DNA of 64,000 nt from Apteryx mantelli (GCF_036417845.1 NC_089981.1:20914001-20978000), one strand, 5' to 3'. Shown: positions 47,981 to 60,960, numbered from the stretch's first letter. Translations and numbers: made by a program. The notes: generated by a model from the letters alone, not told the origin.

Positions 47981-50280
47981 ACTTCCAGCAGCACCAAAGG
48001 ACACCGGCCGGTTATCAAAGCTGAACCCCCAGCAGCAGTGAGGAGACGCAGCGTTTCTGGGTAAACTAACGCCTTTCGTTTAGAAACGCACGGCGAAGCA
48101 CGGGCCGCCCCGGACCGGAGGCCCTGGCTGCCTGCGGGCAGTCCAGGCGCTAGCGCGTTTCCTGTTAGAGAAGAGCAACATCAACAGGCCGCGCGAGGGA
48201 AATGACTTCCAGCTGCGGGCAGGCAGCACACAGCCTGCGAGCAAGAGTAGCCCAAAGTGCCGGCACTCATCCTATGGTGGCAGGGAGCAGAGGGGGGGAG
48301 AAAAACAGGCTGAGGATGCCTATTACCTCCTTGCAATGCTGAGTTCCCCCCGGGCCTCCCCATGCAGGTGTCTCTGCAGACAAGATACACGGGCATCCTC
48401 TTTTTCCAAAAGATCCTTTGATCATTCTGAGTGTTTGCCTTTTCCTGATTCTCACCTCTGGATTTTTATACCTTCCACGTATCCCTCTGAAGAAGAAAAT
48501 GCAGGAGATATTGATGGACTTAATTTTAATATAAAACCACGCTGATCCCATAGTATTAAAACCTAGGTAAGACGTCAAACGAATTGCTGCCATAGCTATG
48601 GAGGCAAAATTGCCTGGCAGACATCCTGCTTCCACCCATGAAAAAGGGCTTTTGTTGTTACAGGATGTCTAGGGCGGAGGAAAACTAGAAATAAGCAACA
48701 AAAAGCTTGTTGCCTTGTAATCATTTCTGTGTTAGGGCTTTATTCTGCCGTTTCCAACGGGACGTGCTGCAAGCGAGGATCTGAAGGAGTGCTTCACAGC
48801 AGGTAACTGTGCCACCTTGTGGCTTTGTCTAGTGCTAACATCTAAAGTAAGATTTTTTTTTTTTTTTTTAATCTGGATGCCCCCTCTAAACACAATATCT
48901 AGTGAAATAGCAAGAAAAAAAATACTCAGTAGTACTGCAAGAAAGAGTCATTATAAGAGACAAGGGTCAGCTGCAAAAGCTTTATAGCTGCAGTTCCTAT
49001 CTTAGTCTGCCCAAATGCCCGAGTCAACCTCCCAGGGCAAAGGGAGAGGCAAGCACCTGAAGTGAGTAATCGTCTGCTATATTGCAGGCAGGGCACTTGA
49101 TTCCAGGTATTTCTGAACCTGAAACCTTGGAGGTCAGATGATCTTTGGTCATTGCACTTGGTTTTTATAGGAGTCACCTGAAACTCTGGCACCTCCCCAG
49201 CAGAGGCACTGTCACAAATCACCTCTCTGCCCCTTCCGCTGGGAAAGCTCAGGCCGGTGAATCCTTGTGTCCGTGCTGCGCTGGCCGGAGAGCTGTGCTA
49301 GAGAAAGGCCGGCAGCTGTTTTGGTGGCCTCAGTCTTAACGTGGAAGGTCCCCAGCACCAGACTCCGTGCATGGATAGAAGCAGCCCGCTCCATTTCCAG
49401 GATGGAGGAAGGGAAGAGAGGCCAGCAGAAACACAGAAGTGAAGTAAGGTCACAGGATCAGTGGCAAAATGAAGAAAAACTCAAGGTCTCTTGGCTCGCA
49501 ATGCTACCAAACAGTACAGGAAGGATGGAGGCTCAAGGACCAGGCTGTGTTCTCCAAAACATGCCACTGGCTTGTTGTAAGTTGAGGTGACACCACACAG
49601 GGCTGGCAGGAGAAGTTTAACTGCCCTTAAGTCCTTTTGTTGTTGTTAGGTAACTAAGCAGCCAGGTAAGTGAGCAGAGGGCTTGGCTGGCCTTGGCCGC
49701 TGGGACTGCAGAGGGCAAGAGCAGCAAAAAGGAAAAGCTGAGATGAAAGCAGTGAAACATCACGCCTACACTTCCCTAAGAGGAGGAGGAAACTCTCCAT
49801 TCCCATTAGCCACATTTAGGAGGGAAAACAAACCATCAACAGATGCCACAAGGAGTCTCAGCTGGTCGGGAAAGCAGCCACGCGATGACCTTTGAGGGTA
49901 CGTATCCTGCTGCAGCTGAGACGTGAAAGGGTGATGTGTTTCGAACCTCCCGTGTCCTGTGATGTTTATAAAGATTTACAGAATTTGCTGGTAAATTCAA
50001 GTAAGACTCCCACCGTCACACATTAACATCTATTAGGAGCTTCATACACCTGACTAATTTCCACCCGTGGTCCTTTGCTGGACTGAAAGCCAAAGGGGAA
50101 GTTTCATGGAAGGCCACCTGGAGCCAGTTATGGGGAACCTTCTCTAAACCCCACTAGTGGACACTGGCTGTGGTGATCCTGAGTTTACTCCTGCTGGCTG
50201 TGCCCATATGAAATTGTCCCTTTTCACGGGGATGCTACAGCCTTTAAGCAAAAGGGGAAATGGTCCAGTTACTGCATCAG
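47981..50280. other. Intergenic stretch, no gene seen
   Basis: Unique sequence. Open frames of 60-120 codons exist but lack start context, splice sites or recognisable protein features. Confidence 0.5.
48853..48869. repeat. T homopolymer (17)
   Basis: Uninterrupted T run, read directly. Confidence 0.9.
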
Positions 50281-50289
50281 ACCCCTGGA

Positions 50290-50375
50290 AATGGGATTCT
50301 GTTCCCAGTTCTTTGTTTAACCCCATCTGGGGCAAATCACTGAACTTCTCTGTACCTGTATGTGGCCCAGGCCAG
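50290..50375 (+). repeat. MIR-like SINE relic (sense)
   Basis: The plus strand reads GGGGCAAATCACTGAACTTC followed by TCTGTACCTG. This matches the MIR core 'gggcaagtcacttaacctctctgtgcctc' closely, and the preceding GGATTCTGTTCCCAG fits the region upstream of the core. Age and divergence fit an amniote-wide element. Confidence 0.55.
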
Positions 50376-50707
50376 CCCCCGCCTGCTGAGCTACCACATT
50401 TGGCCCATGGGCTGTTGGTTGGGGATTACTGGCCTGGATTATTTTTGCACTTGTGATCCCTCTAACTTGATTTTGTTAGTACATCACTGTTCTTTCCTGC
50501 TCACATGTTTCATCTCCTCCCTAGCTTTTTAAGTAACTTTCTATCTCCCATCAGGCATTTAATATCCTATGATGCTGCAGATTTTTGATATCCAAAGCCA
50601 GATTCTCATTTTCAATTTCTTTGCAGCTTCAAGATGGCTGACACTCAGGGCCATATGACTTTACAACATGTCATTTGTTGTTGGAACTACTACCTTATGA
50701 GAAGATA

Positions 50708-50740
50708 TGTGTGTGTGTGTGTGTGTTTGTTTGTTTTTTA
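50708..50740. repeat. (GT)n then (GTTT)n microsatellite
   Basis: About nine GT units followed by GTTTGTTTGTTTTTT. Simple repeat read directly. Confidence 0.95.
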
Positions 50741-53700
50741 CTATAGATGCATAGTTAATTTGTGAGTGATCTTTCATTGATGAGGAAGAAGACATCAGTC
50801 TGCTAAGAAACTCGCTATCTAAATAGATGCAACTGGCTGACATTATCATCCAAAATATTAAATGCTTGTAAGCAGATTAAAATAAAATTTTTTGGCGAGG
50901 TGATCCAAGTCTTTGAAAGGGGAGAAGTTCTGTCTGCTTTAGCAGACCAGTTCTCCCGTACCTGCAGGCTTTGATCTCAGACAGATGTTGTCTGTGTATT
51001 CTGGGGGCTTGTCTCCTCTCTCCAGCCTGTTGCCTTATCTGACTTGTCTTTAAGGAGCCTGTCTCATGGACAACGGTGGTCCTTCCTCCTCCTCCTTGAT
51101 TTTTCTCCCTTGTCATTGTTCAGCAAAGTCAGTTCTCCCTTGCTACGTAGTTACACGCCAACAGAACTAGTTATTCTCAATAAATCCTCCATCTCATTTC
51201 TATGAATTCACAGATGCACAGAAACCTTCAGAAAATAGGTGATGTTTAATACTGAGAACTCAGTGTTATCCCTATCAAAGCTTACCAGACACTGAGTTTC
51301 AACGCTACTCCACTTATATTTATGTAAACAGCACAGACATAGGCACTGGCCCTGTAGACCAAAGGGGGACCAACGAAGTAAGGGGTCTGCTATCCCTATA
51401 CAATTTAAGCTGACAGTAACTAAATTAATCCACTTGAATGGGACATGTTGTTGGTAATGCAGAGGACTTCAATGTTTCTAGACAGCTAAGAGTTGCTGAT
51501 TTTTGGAAGATGGTGCCAGGATCAAGTGTCTCTATGTTTTTGTTCACTTGTGTAGTAGGGAAATATGAACTGTCTGATCTCTTACATAGCAGGTGATAGA
51601 ATATCTTCCCAGTAGTTCCTGCAGAAAAAGTATCACATGATAATCCTGTCTAGCTGTAAATCTTATGAAATAGAATTAGACTGATTCCTAAAATGAAAAG
51701 AGAATGACATAAGAATGTGGGAGAGAACATGTAACTCCAATTAAAAAAAACCCCATCACTAATCCATCTTCAAAAGAAGTAACTTAAAGCATTTCAGGCA
51801 AATTTGGATGACACAGAACACATGAAGGAAGTGAAAATTTCTTTTAAAAAGACTATCACTCATCTTCTTCAGCCGGAGGAAAAAAACCTTTAGGAAAACA
51901 GGAAGGGAAGATGCTGCCCCATCGACACCAGCCCTCTCCCTAGTTTTGGCTGTCCTGTGCCTGACTCTTCAAGCGCTCCTTCCCCAACCCTTAATTACAA
52001 TCCTACGTCTCACTGAAGTTACTGCAAGGAATTCCAGTCCCCGTGAGGAGGCTTTGGGGCCCTAAATCTGTCGGTCTCTTTACAACGCCCATGTCCCAGG
52101 TATTCCAGGCATTTCCTTGTTGGCTGCACAAAAAAACAACTAATTTCCAGACTTCATATCCCAAACCCTACTCCAGTCATTAATTATAGCCCAGAAACCA
52201 ATGCCTGCAATGTTAAGGAGTTGGCAATTTGCCCTGATCAATCCCAGGCCACTGCTTATCTCTGCAAGTCTCACAGAAATCAAATCGCTAACCTGGGCTC
52301 TTGGAGCATTAGATTCTGGTTCTTCAGCACTAACCTGAATACCAGCCTGCGCCTAACCACAGCCTTGTCCGAATTAGCCAGAGCGAGCAGGCCAAGCTCT
52401 GCCTGACCGACACCAAGCTCACCCCAGCCTCGAGCCTGACTTAGCCTGGCTGTCTGAAATCACAAAAGCGCAGCTACCGTGCACGCGCCCCTCAGCCCTC
52501 TTCCCGTCTGTGCTTTCTCAGGAGATTGCAGCAACAACCTGGACTCTTCCAAGACAGGCTGGGGTAACCGGTGCTCTCCACAGCGTTAGCAGGGACACGC
52601 GGACTCCCACTGGGACATCAGGCCCTGCCCGGTGAGGCCGCGTGGATCCCCCTTGCTGAGTCTGTGGAGCGCGCGCGCTCGAGCACCATCCCTCCCTCCT
52701 GCTGCTCCGCCATTCCCCTTCCTCTCGCTCACAGGACATCCCCATACAAACCCCTCGGGGGGGGGGGGGGTGTGAAAGGCAGACATACCTGGTGACTGCA
52801 CATCCCCAAAAGTGCTAGTTTCTTGTGAAGAACTTGCTTCTTCCCGTGAGTCTTCATGGGCAGCCTGGTGGCTCTCTGTAACACAGATAGCGTCGACACA
52901 CTTTCATTTGGTGGCGCCTAACTCCCAGTTGGCTTGAGGCTGGCAGCAGAGCCCTGTGGAAGCACAGAAGGAGATCCAGATGGCTGCACAGTTTGGGATC
53001 AGGAGCTTCCCCAGCGCAGCTGCAGGTCACCCAGGCTCTTGGAGAACATGTTTGACCACTTCTGCTCTGTCATAGCAGATCCAGATGCAATTTGTTATCC
53101 ACCCGAAGCCATGGCAACGCTGCACTGAATCAGCTAAACCTGCCGCTCTGCCCCACAGTGGAAATTAACAGCTGGGGCGACTTCCTAAAAGATCTGGACC
53201 AGTGGAGCTGGGATTAGACATCCTTCCACGTGAGCCCAGGTTTGCTCCTGGAAACATGTTCAAATTCCACCGGGAAAATGATGCAACAGAGAGATTTCCC
53301 AGCTAACGCGTTAAGGAATCGGTAAGCTGTGGGGAAGTGCAAGAATACACAGATCCAGTCAAACAGCCAAGCAAGCTTTTCCTGAGCTAGAAGAAAATAC
53401 TGCCTCCTCCAGTTTTAAGAGATGCCCCAAAACACCTGGGATGGAGGCCCTGGAGGAGCAGGAATGGTAAGTCTGGCACGGTATTCCTCTTGTGCCGTAC
53501 CTGCATCAAACAGACCCTGCACATCTGCGCAGGTCGGGAGGCCCAGCTGCATGGAGCAGCTTGCAGAAGAAAAGCAGAACCCTGCTATGTGCCACGGGAA
53601 ATCCTAAAAAGCCTCCTGTTCCTCTGGGTAATTTGGTCTGATTTTGCTAATACAACAGGATGATGGATGACCTGTTCCAGGCTGTGCACAGCACCATAAA

Positions 53701-54600
53701 TAAGTCCAGACCCTCCCGTTTTCCTCCCCAAACCGTAACCTCACCTTAATCCTCGCCATGGTGTAAATCCCTACAGTAAGGCATCCATCACATGGCTGCT
53801 CCAGGGTCCATTTACATTAAGTATTGCTAACGAGGGTAATCTGGCCAAGAGAAAATAAATTTTCAGCCATTTTTTGCTTCGGTACAGCAGGAAACCCGAA
53901 AGGCGTTGCAGCTAAGCAGGAGCATGGCTCTTCTGTTTGCACGCTGTATTTTCTATCCTGGAGAAATCCAGAGGAAAGGAACTGGACGTCACCAGGGTCG
54001 TTGACGACTGGTCAGAACTGCTCCCTTCGTTCCGAGGCTCATCTAACCAGCGTGCAGGAGAAGGGGCGTCTTGGTCAAAGATTATTTTGGTTAAGATGAC
54101 AAATTTCACAAAACGGAGATGATCTCTACTGACCGCAGGAACACGAGACCAGACTAGCCTCGACGGAACTACTTTTCAAGTGTGTTAATTAAAAAAAAAA
54201 AAAAAAATTAGTCGAAGTTAAAAGATTTACCTCCTATAGAACGAATTAAAAGATACTATAATTTAAAAGATACCATACAATTGAAAAAGCCCCAAACTGA
54301 CCCGGTCTAGTCAAAACACATGGATTATTCCTATGAAGTACGACATTTTTGACAGGGTAAGATACCTGACAAAGTTGTAGTAAGTTCTGTAGCTGCCTAA
54401 GAGTTGTTATTCGAGAGGAGATCAGTATCCTATCAACCTCTTCGCCTCCTTGCTCCTGCTGTTATTGTACATTTTAAAATTAAAAGTAAGGAGATGGCAA
54501 CGCTGCCCTTGTCCCAGTGTCCAAAACAAATCGTGATACAGGCCTGGCTGTCTCTACTGTAGATGATGAAACAGCATCACTCACAGAAAGGGCTGCGAAT
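50741..54600. other. Intergenic stretch, no gene seen
   Basis: Holds a G14 run at 52757-52770, an A17 run at 54191-54207 and otherwise unique sequence. The part 51.9-52.45 kb is rich in loosely repeating CCTAAC/AGCCT-like words but has no clean tandem unit. Confidence 0.5.
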
Positions 54601-56130
54601 CAAATCTTTCAAAAATATTTATTATAAAACAAAATCCACAAAATCTACAGTACAAATGCAGAGTTTGTTAACTTTACAGATATTTATACAAAACAACGGT
54701 TACTTTAAATAAGATTTGGGTTTTGTTGCCTTGAAGAAACACTGCAGTTTCAAGACCTGAAAATGAAATGGTTTCATCGCTGGCAATGAAAGCCTCAATT
54801 TTTTCATAACCAGTTTCACAAGGTTCCATTTTTATGCTAGGAAACTGTACTTTGAAAAATAACTGGTAAAGACTTTCTGTAACAAGACAAAATTTTTATG
54901 GCTTTAATGAGAAATACTGTAGTGACCATCGGAAAATAATGTCAATTTAATCCCAAAATACATACCGTGAGCTGCTGGCGTTTGCTTTTAACGTAATGCA
55001 TTTTTAATGGATAGCAAGGTTGTTGTTGAAATAGGTACGGATATATAAATCAAAGTTCATGTGGAGCAACGCGTTTGAGAGAAACTCCAACGTACTACAA
55101 ACTCGAGACATATATGCTCTAAAAAAATTGCAAACTTAGCAGTTTTGAGTTAGTTCCACGACTTGTGAATGTTCTTATTTTAAATGAAGAGACCCCTAAG
55201 GATGAGACGAAGCTTTGTTAAAACCAACAGAGTACGAGCAACGTGTGACTCCGGGGGCACTTGTGATTTAAGGCTTTGCTTTTTTCCCCCAGTCAATACA
55301 CTGAGCTTTTAGGACTCCCAAGGCACTTAAGTACTGGGTTTCGTTGCCTCTTGTAGTAACGAATTCTACAAAATGATACACACATAAAGCTGTAATAATT
55401 AGGCTGTTTGCGGGATACACATTTTCATATAAAAGTAAGATTGCGTGGGATTTTTTTTTTTTAATCATAAAAATTCTTGGTAATCTTTGTATATTCCTGT
55501 ACATGTACAATAGCAGCAATTGTGATACATTTAGGTGAGAAAGAAAGCAGTCTGGGTTCGCGTTTTGTTTCCAATGCCCTCCAAATTTCACGTACAACAG
55601 CAAAAAGTGCTGCTCCTACTGTATTGCTGGTTGCAACCAAGAGACTCGAGTACTGATTTACAGACTGCACTTCTGTCAGGATCTCTGTATAAATCAAAGC
55701 CGAATGTCCCTCCCTTGGTGGAGCAGCCACCCCAGCGACGTGCGGGAGGGCCGGCGCGGGAGAAGACTTCTCGATTTGGAGGAAGGTGCGTCAGTGGCAG
55801 CATTTGCTTTTCAGGGAAGTGAATGCAGGTGAAGCAGCCCGTCACTTGCTGCAGCTGGCAGACTTGCTTTCCTTCTCTTGTAACTCAGTCTAGACGTCTT
55901 CTCTGCACTTGTTTGGCCAACGCGAAACACCCCCTTGGTGAGACCTTCCGTCCGGCAGGAGCTTGGGTCTGTGCTGGTGGGGGGAAGCAAGCTCGACTCG
56001 CCAGGTCGGCCGCGATCAGCTCTGCGACTGGCGCTGGGAGCGGCCAGGACCCGGCGGCGCGCGGGCAGGGGGACGTGGCGCGGGCCGTCAGCGTGCCGCC
56101 GCTTGGAGTTTGGGGGCGCTTCTTGTGAAA
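54600..56130 (-). other. Candidate short minus-strand transcription unit (CpG start to poly(A) signal)
   Basis: A CpG-rich patch (55735-56110) is followed, in the minus direction, by an open frame of about 117 codons ending with TAA at 55461. About 840 bases of AT-rich, UTR-like sequence come next, and then a canonical AATAAA at 54623-54618. The frame reads, in part, HSALIYTEILTEVQSVNQYS and later AALFAVVREIWRALETKREP, which has the mixed composition of real protein. I do not recognise the family. It has no strong start codon and no clear splice sites. It may be a small unannotated gene, a lncRNA or a retrocopy; chance is also possible. Confidence 0.3.
54618..54623 (-). terminator. Poly(A) signal AATAAA (minus strand)
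   Basis: The complement of TTTATT gives AATAAA within GTTTTATAATAAATATTTTT, a UTR-end-like context. It has no assigned gene. Confidence 0.35.
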
Positions 56131-59100
56131 CGTGGAAGCCACCTGGGTCAGACTGCTTTCCATCATTCCTGTCAGCAGGCTTAACACTGATTTAATACTG
56201 ATTTCTCCTTTCTCGCCCCAGGGAATATGATCTTATGTGAAAAGGCCCACAAAGTAGTACAACCTCAAAATAAACAACTTAAAAAAAACAACCCCCCTAC
56301 CCTTTACCAAACCAACCACCCTTTAAAGTACAAAAACTTTAGTAAGTGTTCACAGGAAGTAGAGCTAGAAGACATGACAAGATTAAAAATATTTGTGTAT
56401 ATTAATATTCCATTTAACATGTGGTAAATAGCCTTAAGCTGTTTAGCTAAACTCACAATAGCTGAAGAAAGGGTTTTTTCCATTTAATGATGAACAGAAA
56501 CTGTTGCAGTACATGAGGGAACAGCTGCAGCAGAACCGGCAGACACCTCTCAGCCTCTGGGACTCAACCTTCCCCCAGGCTTTTACAGACAAGTCAAACT
56601 TCCAGCGCGCGCTGTGCTCAAAATTCATTTAAACACAGAAACAACTGAATAACTGATCTGTAAATGACTGCCATCTTTGACGCTGGCTTGTCTAAGGCTC
56701 AGACCAAACATGGAAATTTATACCATGTCCCTCAGCACTGTAACAGCAAAAATGTTATTTCTAATTCAGGGCTCCATGCCAAGCACTCTTGTGTGTTATT
56801 AATTACTGGGAACATACCTGCCTTCTGTTTTCATTTCCTGACATTAATGGAGATCGCTTGTAGCACAATTATAAGCACAGCTACTCATTCGGACTGACTT
56901 GACGTATACCCCGTCAAAGTGACTGACACCAGAAGAGATCTGCTTCTGAATACGCTTGAAGCAAACAAGACGCGCAGCTTAGGTGAAGTCTGCCTGACCA
57001 CGCTTGTAAAGGACTGGGATCCACAGGGGAGCACTTGCATCCTTTGCGAGCCAGAGACATCAAGGTATATTAAAAATCAAACCTATGATTCAAAAAGGAG
57101 AAACATGGTTCCACTCATTTCAGCCTACTTCTTTGGACCTGGCTGTGATGGCGCGGTCTCATTTTTAGACCTGGGGTGTTAGGTACTATGACACTATTGT
57201 AAAGAAAATACCACAACTTGTCATATGAACAAATTTAGCCTAATCTTTGCTTTAGTGCTCTTCAGAGTTCCCTCCAGACAGAGGGAAGTTGAAACAGAAA
57301 GACGGTAGAGACAGCGCTAGCAAAGTTTTCCCAGAATCATCCAGCAGTAGTGGAACAAGTTTATTATGGACATTGCAAACTGCAGGGTGCAGCGGCTGTT
57401 GGCCAGTCTAGCTCGAGCAGAGCAAAGCTATAATTTACCCGAGTCTTTGCTTGGAATTCAAAGTTACTTCACTCCTGAAGATCCTGACTTACAAGTCTGC
57501 CCATTTTCCTTACAGCTCACACTGCTGCTACCTCTGTGCTGCAGTTAGGACAAAGTCCCCAGGAGACGAGAGGACCTGAGTAGCCGCTTTCATGACTGAG
57601 CTGGAAGACAGGTAAGCTGCTTGCTGCTCGGAAATCTGTCCCTTAAATTTAACACGGAATCAACCACACACTTTGCCCATTATCAGCAGCTATGAGCTGC
57701 TTCAAGTGCTAATAAACAATCACAATGAGCACAGAAAATATTTGAATAAACCAATTTAAGTACTCACAAGCTCAAGCAGATAATCCAAACAAATCTCAGG
57801 GAAGAACTTGTATAAAATTTCAATCCGCTTTCTCATAGCACACTTTTGCACTAGTAAACCTATGCATAAGACCCACCAAAACATAACTTTTCCCCATTTT
57901 ATTTCCTGTTCAACCCGGAACTGCCACAACTTGTCATTTGCATGCAATAAGTCTATCTAACTCTTTCCCCCATCCTGATACAGAAGAAAACAGCATCCAG
58001 TTTCTAAGCTTTAGCCTGAAAGTTCACAGGATGCAAACCACAGCTTACCAGGAACACACAGAGTGTATTTCTGGAGAGCGAAGTGACTCCTCTTACTCAA
58101 ATAGATGGTCTTTTCTGGCACCAGAAGTGCAGTAACCCTTTTAAAGCGTATCGAGTCTACCAGTTCCAAGCCAGTATTACGGAGTGGTGTGGGGCTTAGA
58201 TCCTGATCGCCAACCACAGGTGTTTCACATGAGGTAATTTCTCAGCCAATGCCAGCAGCAAGAGGCTCTGAATGTCCAAATGAAATTAAAAACTGTACAC
58301 ATTAATTCATCCTGTTCAGCCAAAAGCGCCTCCTACCTTCTGAATACCTAAGGTCCAAAAGAGCTTGACCCTCAAGACAGCTTAGCTCTCAGTAAGACTG
58401 CTAATTTTCTTGTGCTCAACTCCAAACTTTGTAATAGGATACGAGTCTTCAGATAAAGCAGTTAAGATTGTTACGATGATCAGTGGTGTAAGGAAAAAAA
58501 AAAAGTACTTTTGCATCCAGTGTCATCACAGGAACACAGGAAAATTAATGTGCCGCATTCTTTAAACTATAACTGTAACATGAAACAACTAAAATAATGA
58601 ATTCGTTATACCTGGTGAATAGTTACCATGCACAAAGTTAAATATGACATGTGAAATTGGACTACAAACTGCTGTAGTGCAGAACAAGCATTCCTTTATA
58701 TGATGGATGCGATACATAAAATATCCTGTGCACCTATATTCGTAATTTGACTGAAACACGATCACATGAAAAGTGCTCTTTTGTTTCACCAAATCATGAT
58801 CTCCCAAGTCACTCTGAGATTAACAAAGTACAACCATGTCACTCCTGGCATGCTGCAGAATTACTTATGTTGACAGGGGATGGGGGAAGATAACTCATCC
58901 TTAAACTCCAATACTGTATTCTCCAGTACCGTATTTTTCTCCATGCAAAACTCAGGCATCTCTGTGCTGCATCTCAATCTCAGAAGCGAACCAACGAACC
59001 TTACGCGTGAAGGTAATGAAAGCTACTTAAAGAGTTTTAATAACACACCGGTGACGACACATCCTGCGCTGGGACAACGAAGGCAGGACGAGCAGAACTG

Positions 59101-59830
59101 GACTAACAAATCGGAAAACCCAGGCGGGATCAGAACGCTGTGGTCCCGGCCCCTCCACCGCCAGGAACAAAGACCTCTGGCCTGGGGTTGCGGGCTTCCT
59201 CTGAAGTGCTCTCAAAAGACTTGCTAAAAAAAAAAACCACGACTCAAACCAAATACAATTTAAGTTCAAAAAAGAACGTTTTCATTGTTGCCAGCAATAT
59301 TAAGGCTGTCAAAGGCCCAACACATCTGTTATGCAGCAGCTGCAGGAACAGGTGCAGGTCTGCGTATTCAGACCTTCCCTCTGATGTCTCCAACAGGCAT
59401 TCGCGTTATCAGCACCAGAGCTGAATTTATACAGTACTCGAGGCCTTTTGTTACAGCAAGAGGGGAGTCAAAGCAAAAATTGCTGTTCTGTATTGTGAAG
59501 GAGACTGATGCTAGCCCCCGTGCCCAAGGGGGCTTTCGGTAAGGTTGCACAAGCACTTTACTCATCATGGTGTCCTGATGTTGCAGCAGTTTGTAAAAGA
59601 GTTTCTTTCTTTCTTTCTTTTTTTTTTTTAAGGACAGTTAGAAGTATTTTGTCTCCTTTCCTTTCTCCCTATGCTTTCTCTATTTGTAAACTGAACTCAT
59701 TTTTTGATAAATTTTCATGAAACCACAGCTGAATTGTTTGAATGGCATGGATTTTGTTTTTGAGCTAGGCAGATACCATTTTCTACACACATCAACTACA
59801 AACCAAACACCTTTCCTCATTTAAATGAAC
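56131..59830. other. Intergenic stretch; one exon-like minus-strand frame
   Basis: Mostly unique AT-rich sequence. On the minus strand an open frame (57947 to 57756) includes QFRVEQEIKWGKVMFWWVLC and FFPEICLDYLLEL and meets a good donor CTT|GTGAGT with intron start at 57768. No acceptor or partner exon was identified, so it is only a hint. Confidence 0.3.
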
Positions 59831-59837
59831 AAAAGCG

Positions 59838-60425
59838 ACCATATCGTTCTGCTTTGGGAAATGGGCATCTGAAGTGAAGCAATTCACCGATCGGTTGGAG
59901 CAGCTCAGAGATGCAACCGAGTGAATTGATGGACTTCTGGGAAAAAGAGCTGCCGCTGCCTTTCGAGATGGAGCTGACCCTGACGGCACCTGCCTGGATG
60001 GTCACTACAGCCTCTCCAGGAAGCGGCCGCTGGAGAGGCCGAAGGAGCTTGCTTTCGTCACACCAAAACAGTGAGGCTAACCAACGCCATAGTTTGTCAA
60101 GCGTTTCTTGCAGCTTCGATACCGCTTTGAACTTGTGCCGTGCTCCCACCTGCCGGTCAGTACGACCACTTCTGCAGCCTTGCGCGGGCTCAGACCGGGG
60201 AGCGCGCTGGCGATAAAGCCGCCTGGTTACCTCTTTAGCCTGAATCAGCTCCAGGACTGGCCACGCAAGGAGCTGCGCTGGCACGAGCTGGGGCGCGATG
60301 CCGGTGGGCCTGGTTCAGCTGGAAGGCATGGCCAGAAGCAGCTCTTCCAGTCTGATGCTGAGCAAACGGCGGGGCACGTTCAAAAGCCAGGTCCCAGTAC
60401 ACAAGCGCTGCTGGGAAGCATTTAG
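59838..60425 (+). pseudogene. Possible decayed reading frame of unknown origin
   Basis: One plus-strand frame reads protein-like sequence across about 196 codons, broken by four stops between 59.90 and 60.09 kb. The first part contains the amphipathic SEVKQFTDRLEQLRDATE, then after a TGA, DGADPDGTCLDGHYSLSRKR and PLERPKELAFVTPKQ; the last open block is 60108-60425. This looks like a gene remnant, but I recognise no family. The opposite strand is also open over 59817-60284, so GC-driven chance or a minus-strand frame are alternatives. Confidence 0.2.
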
Positions 60426-60518
60426 CTCCCTCGCAACCAGGAGCATCCGAGGGGGGGATTCTTGGCATGTTTTGCTCCCAGGGGTGCAGAGGGGGATGAG
60501 ACATAGTGACAAATAATT

Positions 60519-60524
60519 TTTATT
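60519..60524 (-). terminator. Poly(A) signal AATAAA, probable distal LRP5 site
   Basis: The minus strand reads CTTTTAAATAAAAATTATTT. Canonical hexamer about 440 bases after the stop codon. Confidence 0.5.
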
Positions 60525-60838
60525 TAAAAGTGTTTTTTTCCCCTCTGGGAATAATCTTAGTCTTTCTTTAGCTTGCTCCTCCCACAAGCCCCTTCTCTTT
60601 CTTTTCTCACATTAATAAACAGAATTACATATACTTTACAAGTAAAAAGGTGACTTAAAAAAAATGCAAAAAGGCTCAACATTCCCTCCCCAAATGCTTT
60701 GGAGATTAAGTCACTTTCATGACTTCAATTCAAAACAGCAAATATGGCACAAAAGAATGGAAATTAAGTTAAAAAAATCAATTTTATAAATATTCTTCCT
60801 CTGTACAATTTTTCACAGCCCCATCCCTCCCACCCATT

Positions 60839-60884
60839 TTTATTCACATTTCTTTTCTTTTTAAAATTCCCACCCCTATTTATT
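60839..60884 (-). terminator. Two proximal AATAAA signals in the LRP5 3' UTR
   Basis: The hexamer occurs at 60884-60879 and 60844-60839, within about 120 bases of the stop codon. These could produce a short 3' UTR form. Confidence 0.4.
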
Positions 60885-60960
60885 TTTAAATCATAAAATA
60901 TATATATTTTAAATCTGTTCATATTTAAAAATATTTACAGGAAAGTTCCTTCTGTTGAGG

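Larger units (their letters stand above)
60500..60960 (-). other. LRP5: LRP5 3' UTR (distal end inferred)
   Basis: AT-rich sequence follows the stop codon. Minus-strand AATAAA signals occur at 60884-60879, 60844-60839 and 60524-60519. The last one would give a UTR of about 450 bases and is followed by the GC-rich intergenic patch, so it is taken as the probable distal end. Alternative use of the nearer signals is likely. Confidence 0.6.

Noticed and set aside
51950-52450. Loosely repeating CCTAAC/CCAGCCT words suggesting a degenerate satellite
   Set aside because: No constant unit or period could be defined by reading.
60235-60587. Minus-strand frames next to the LRP5 3' end as an LRP5 extension
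   Set aside because: LRP5 ends at the stop at 60961 with the invariant [12 protein letters not shown]-terminus, so these frames lie in or beyond its 3' UTR.
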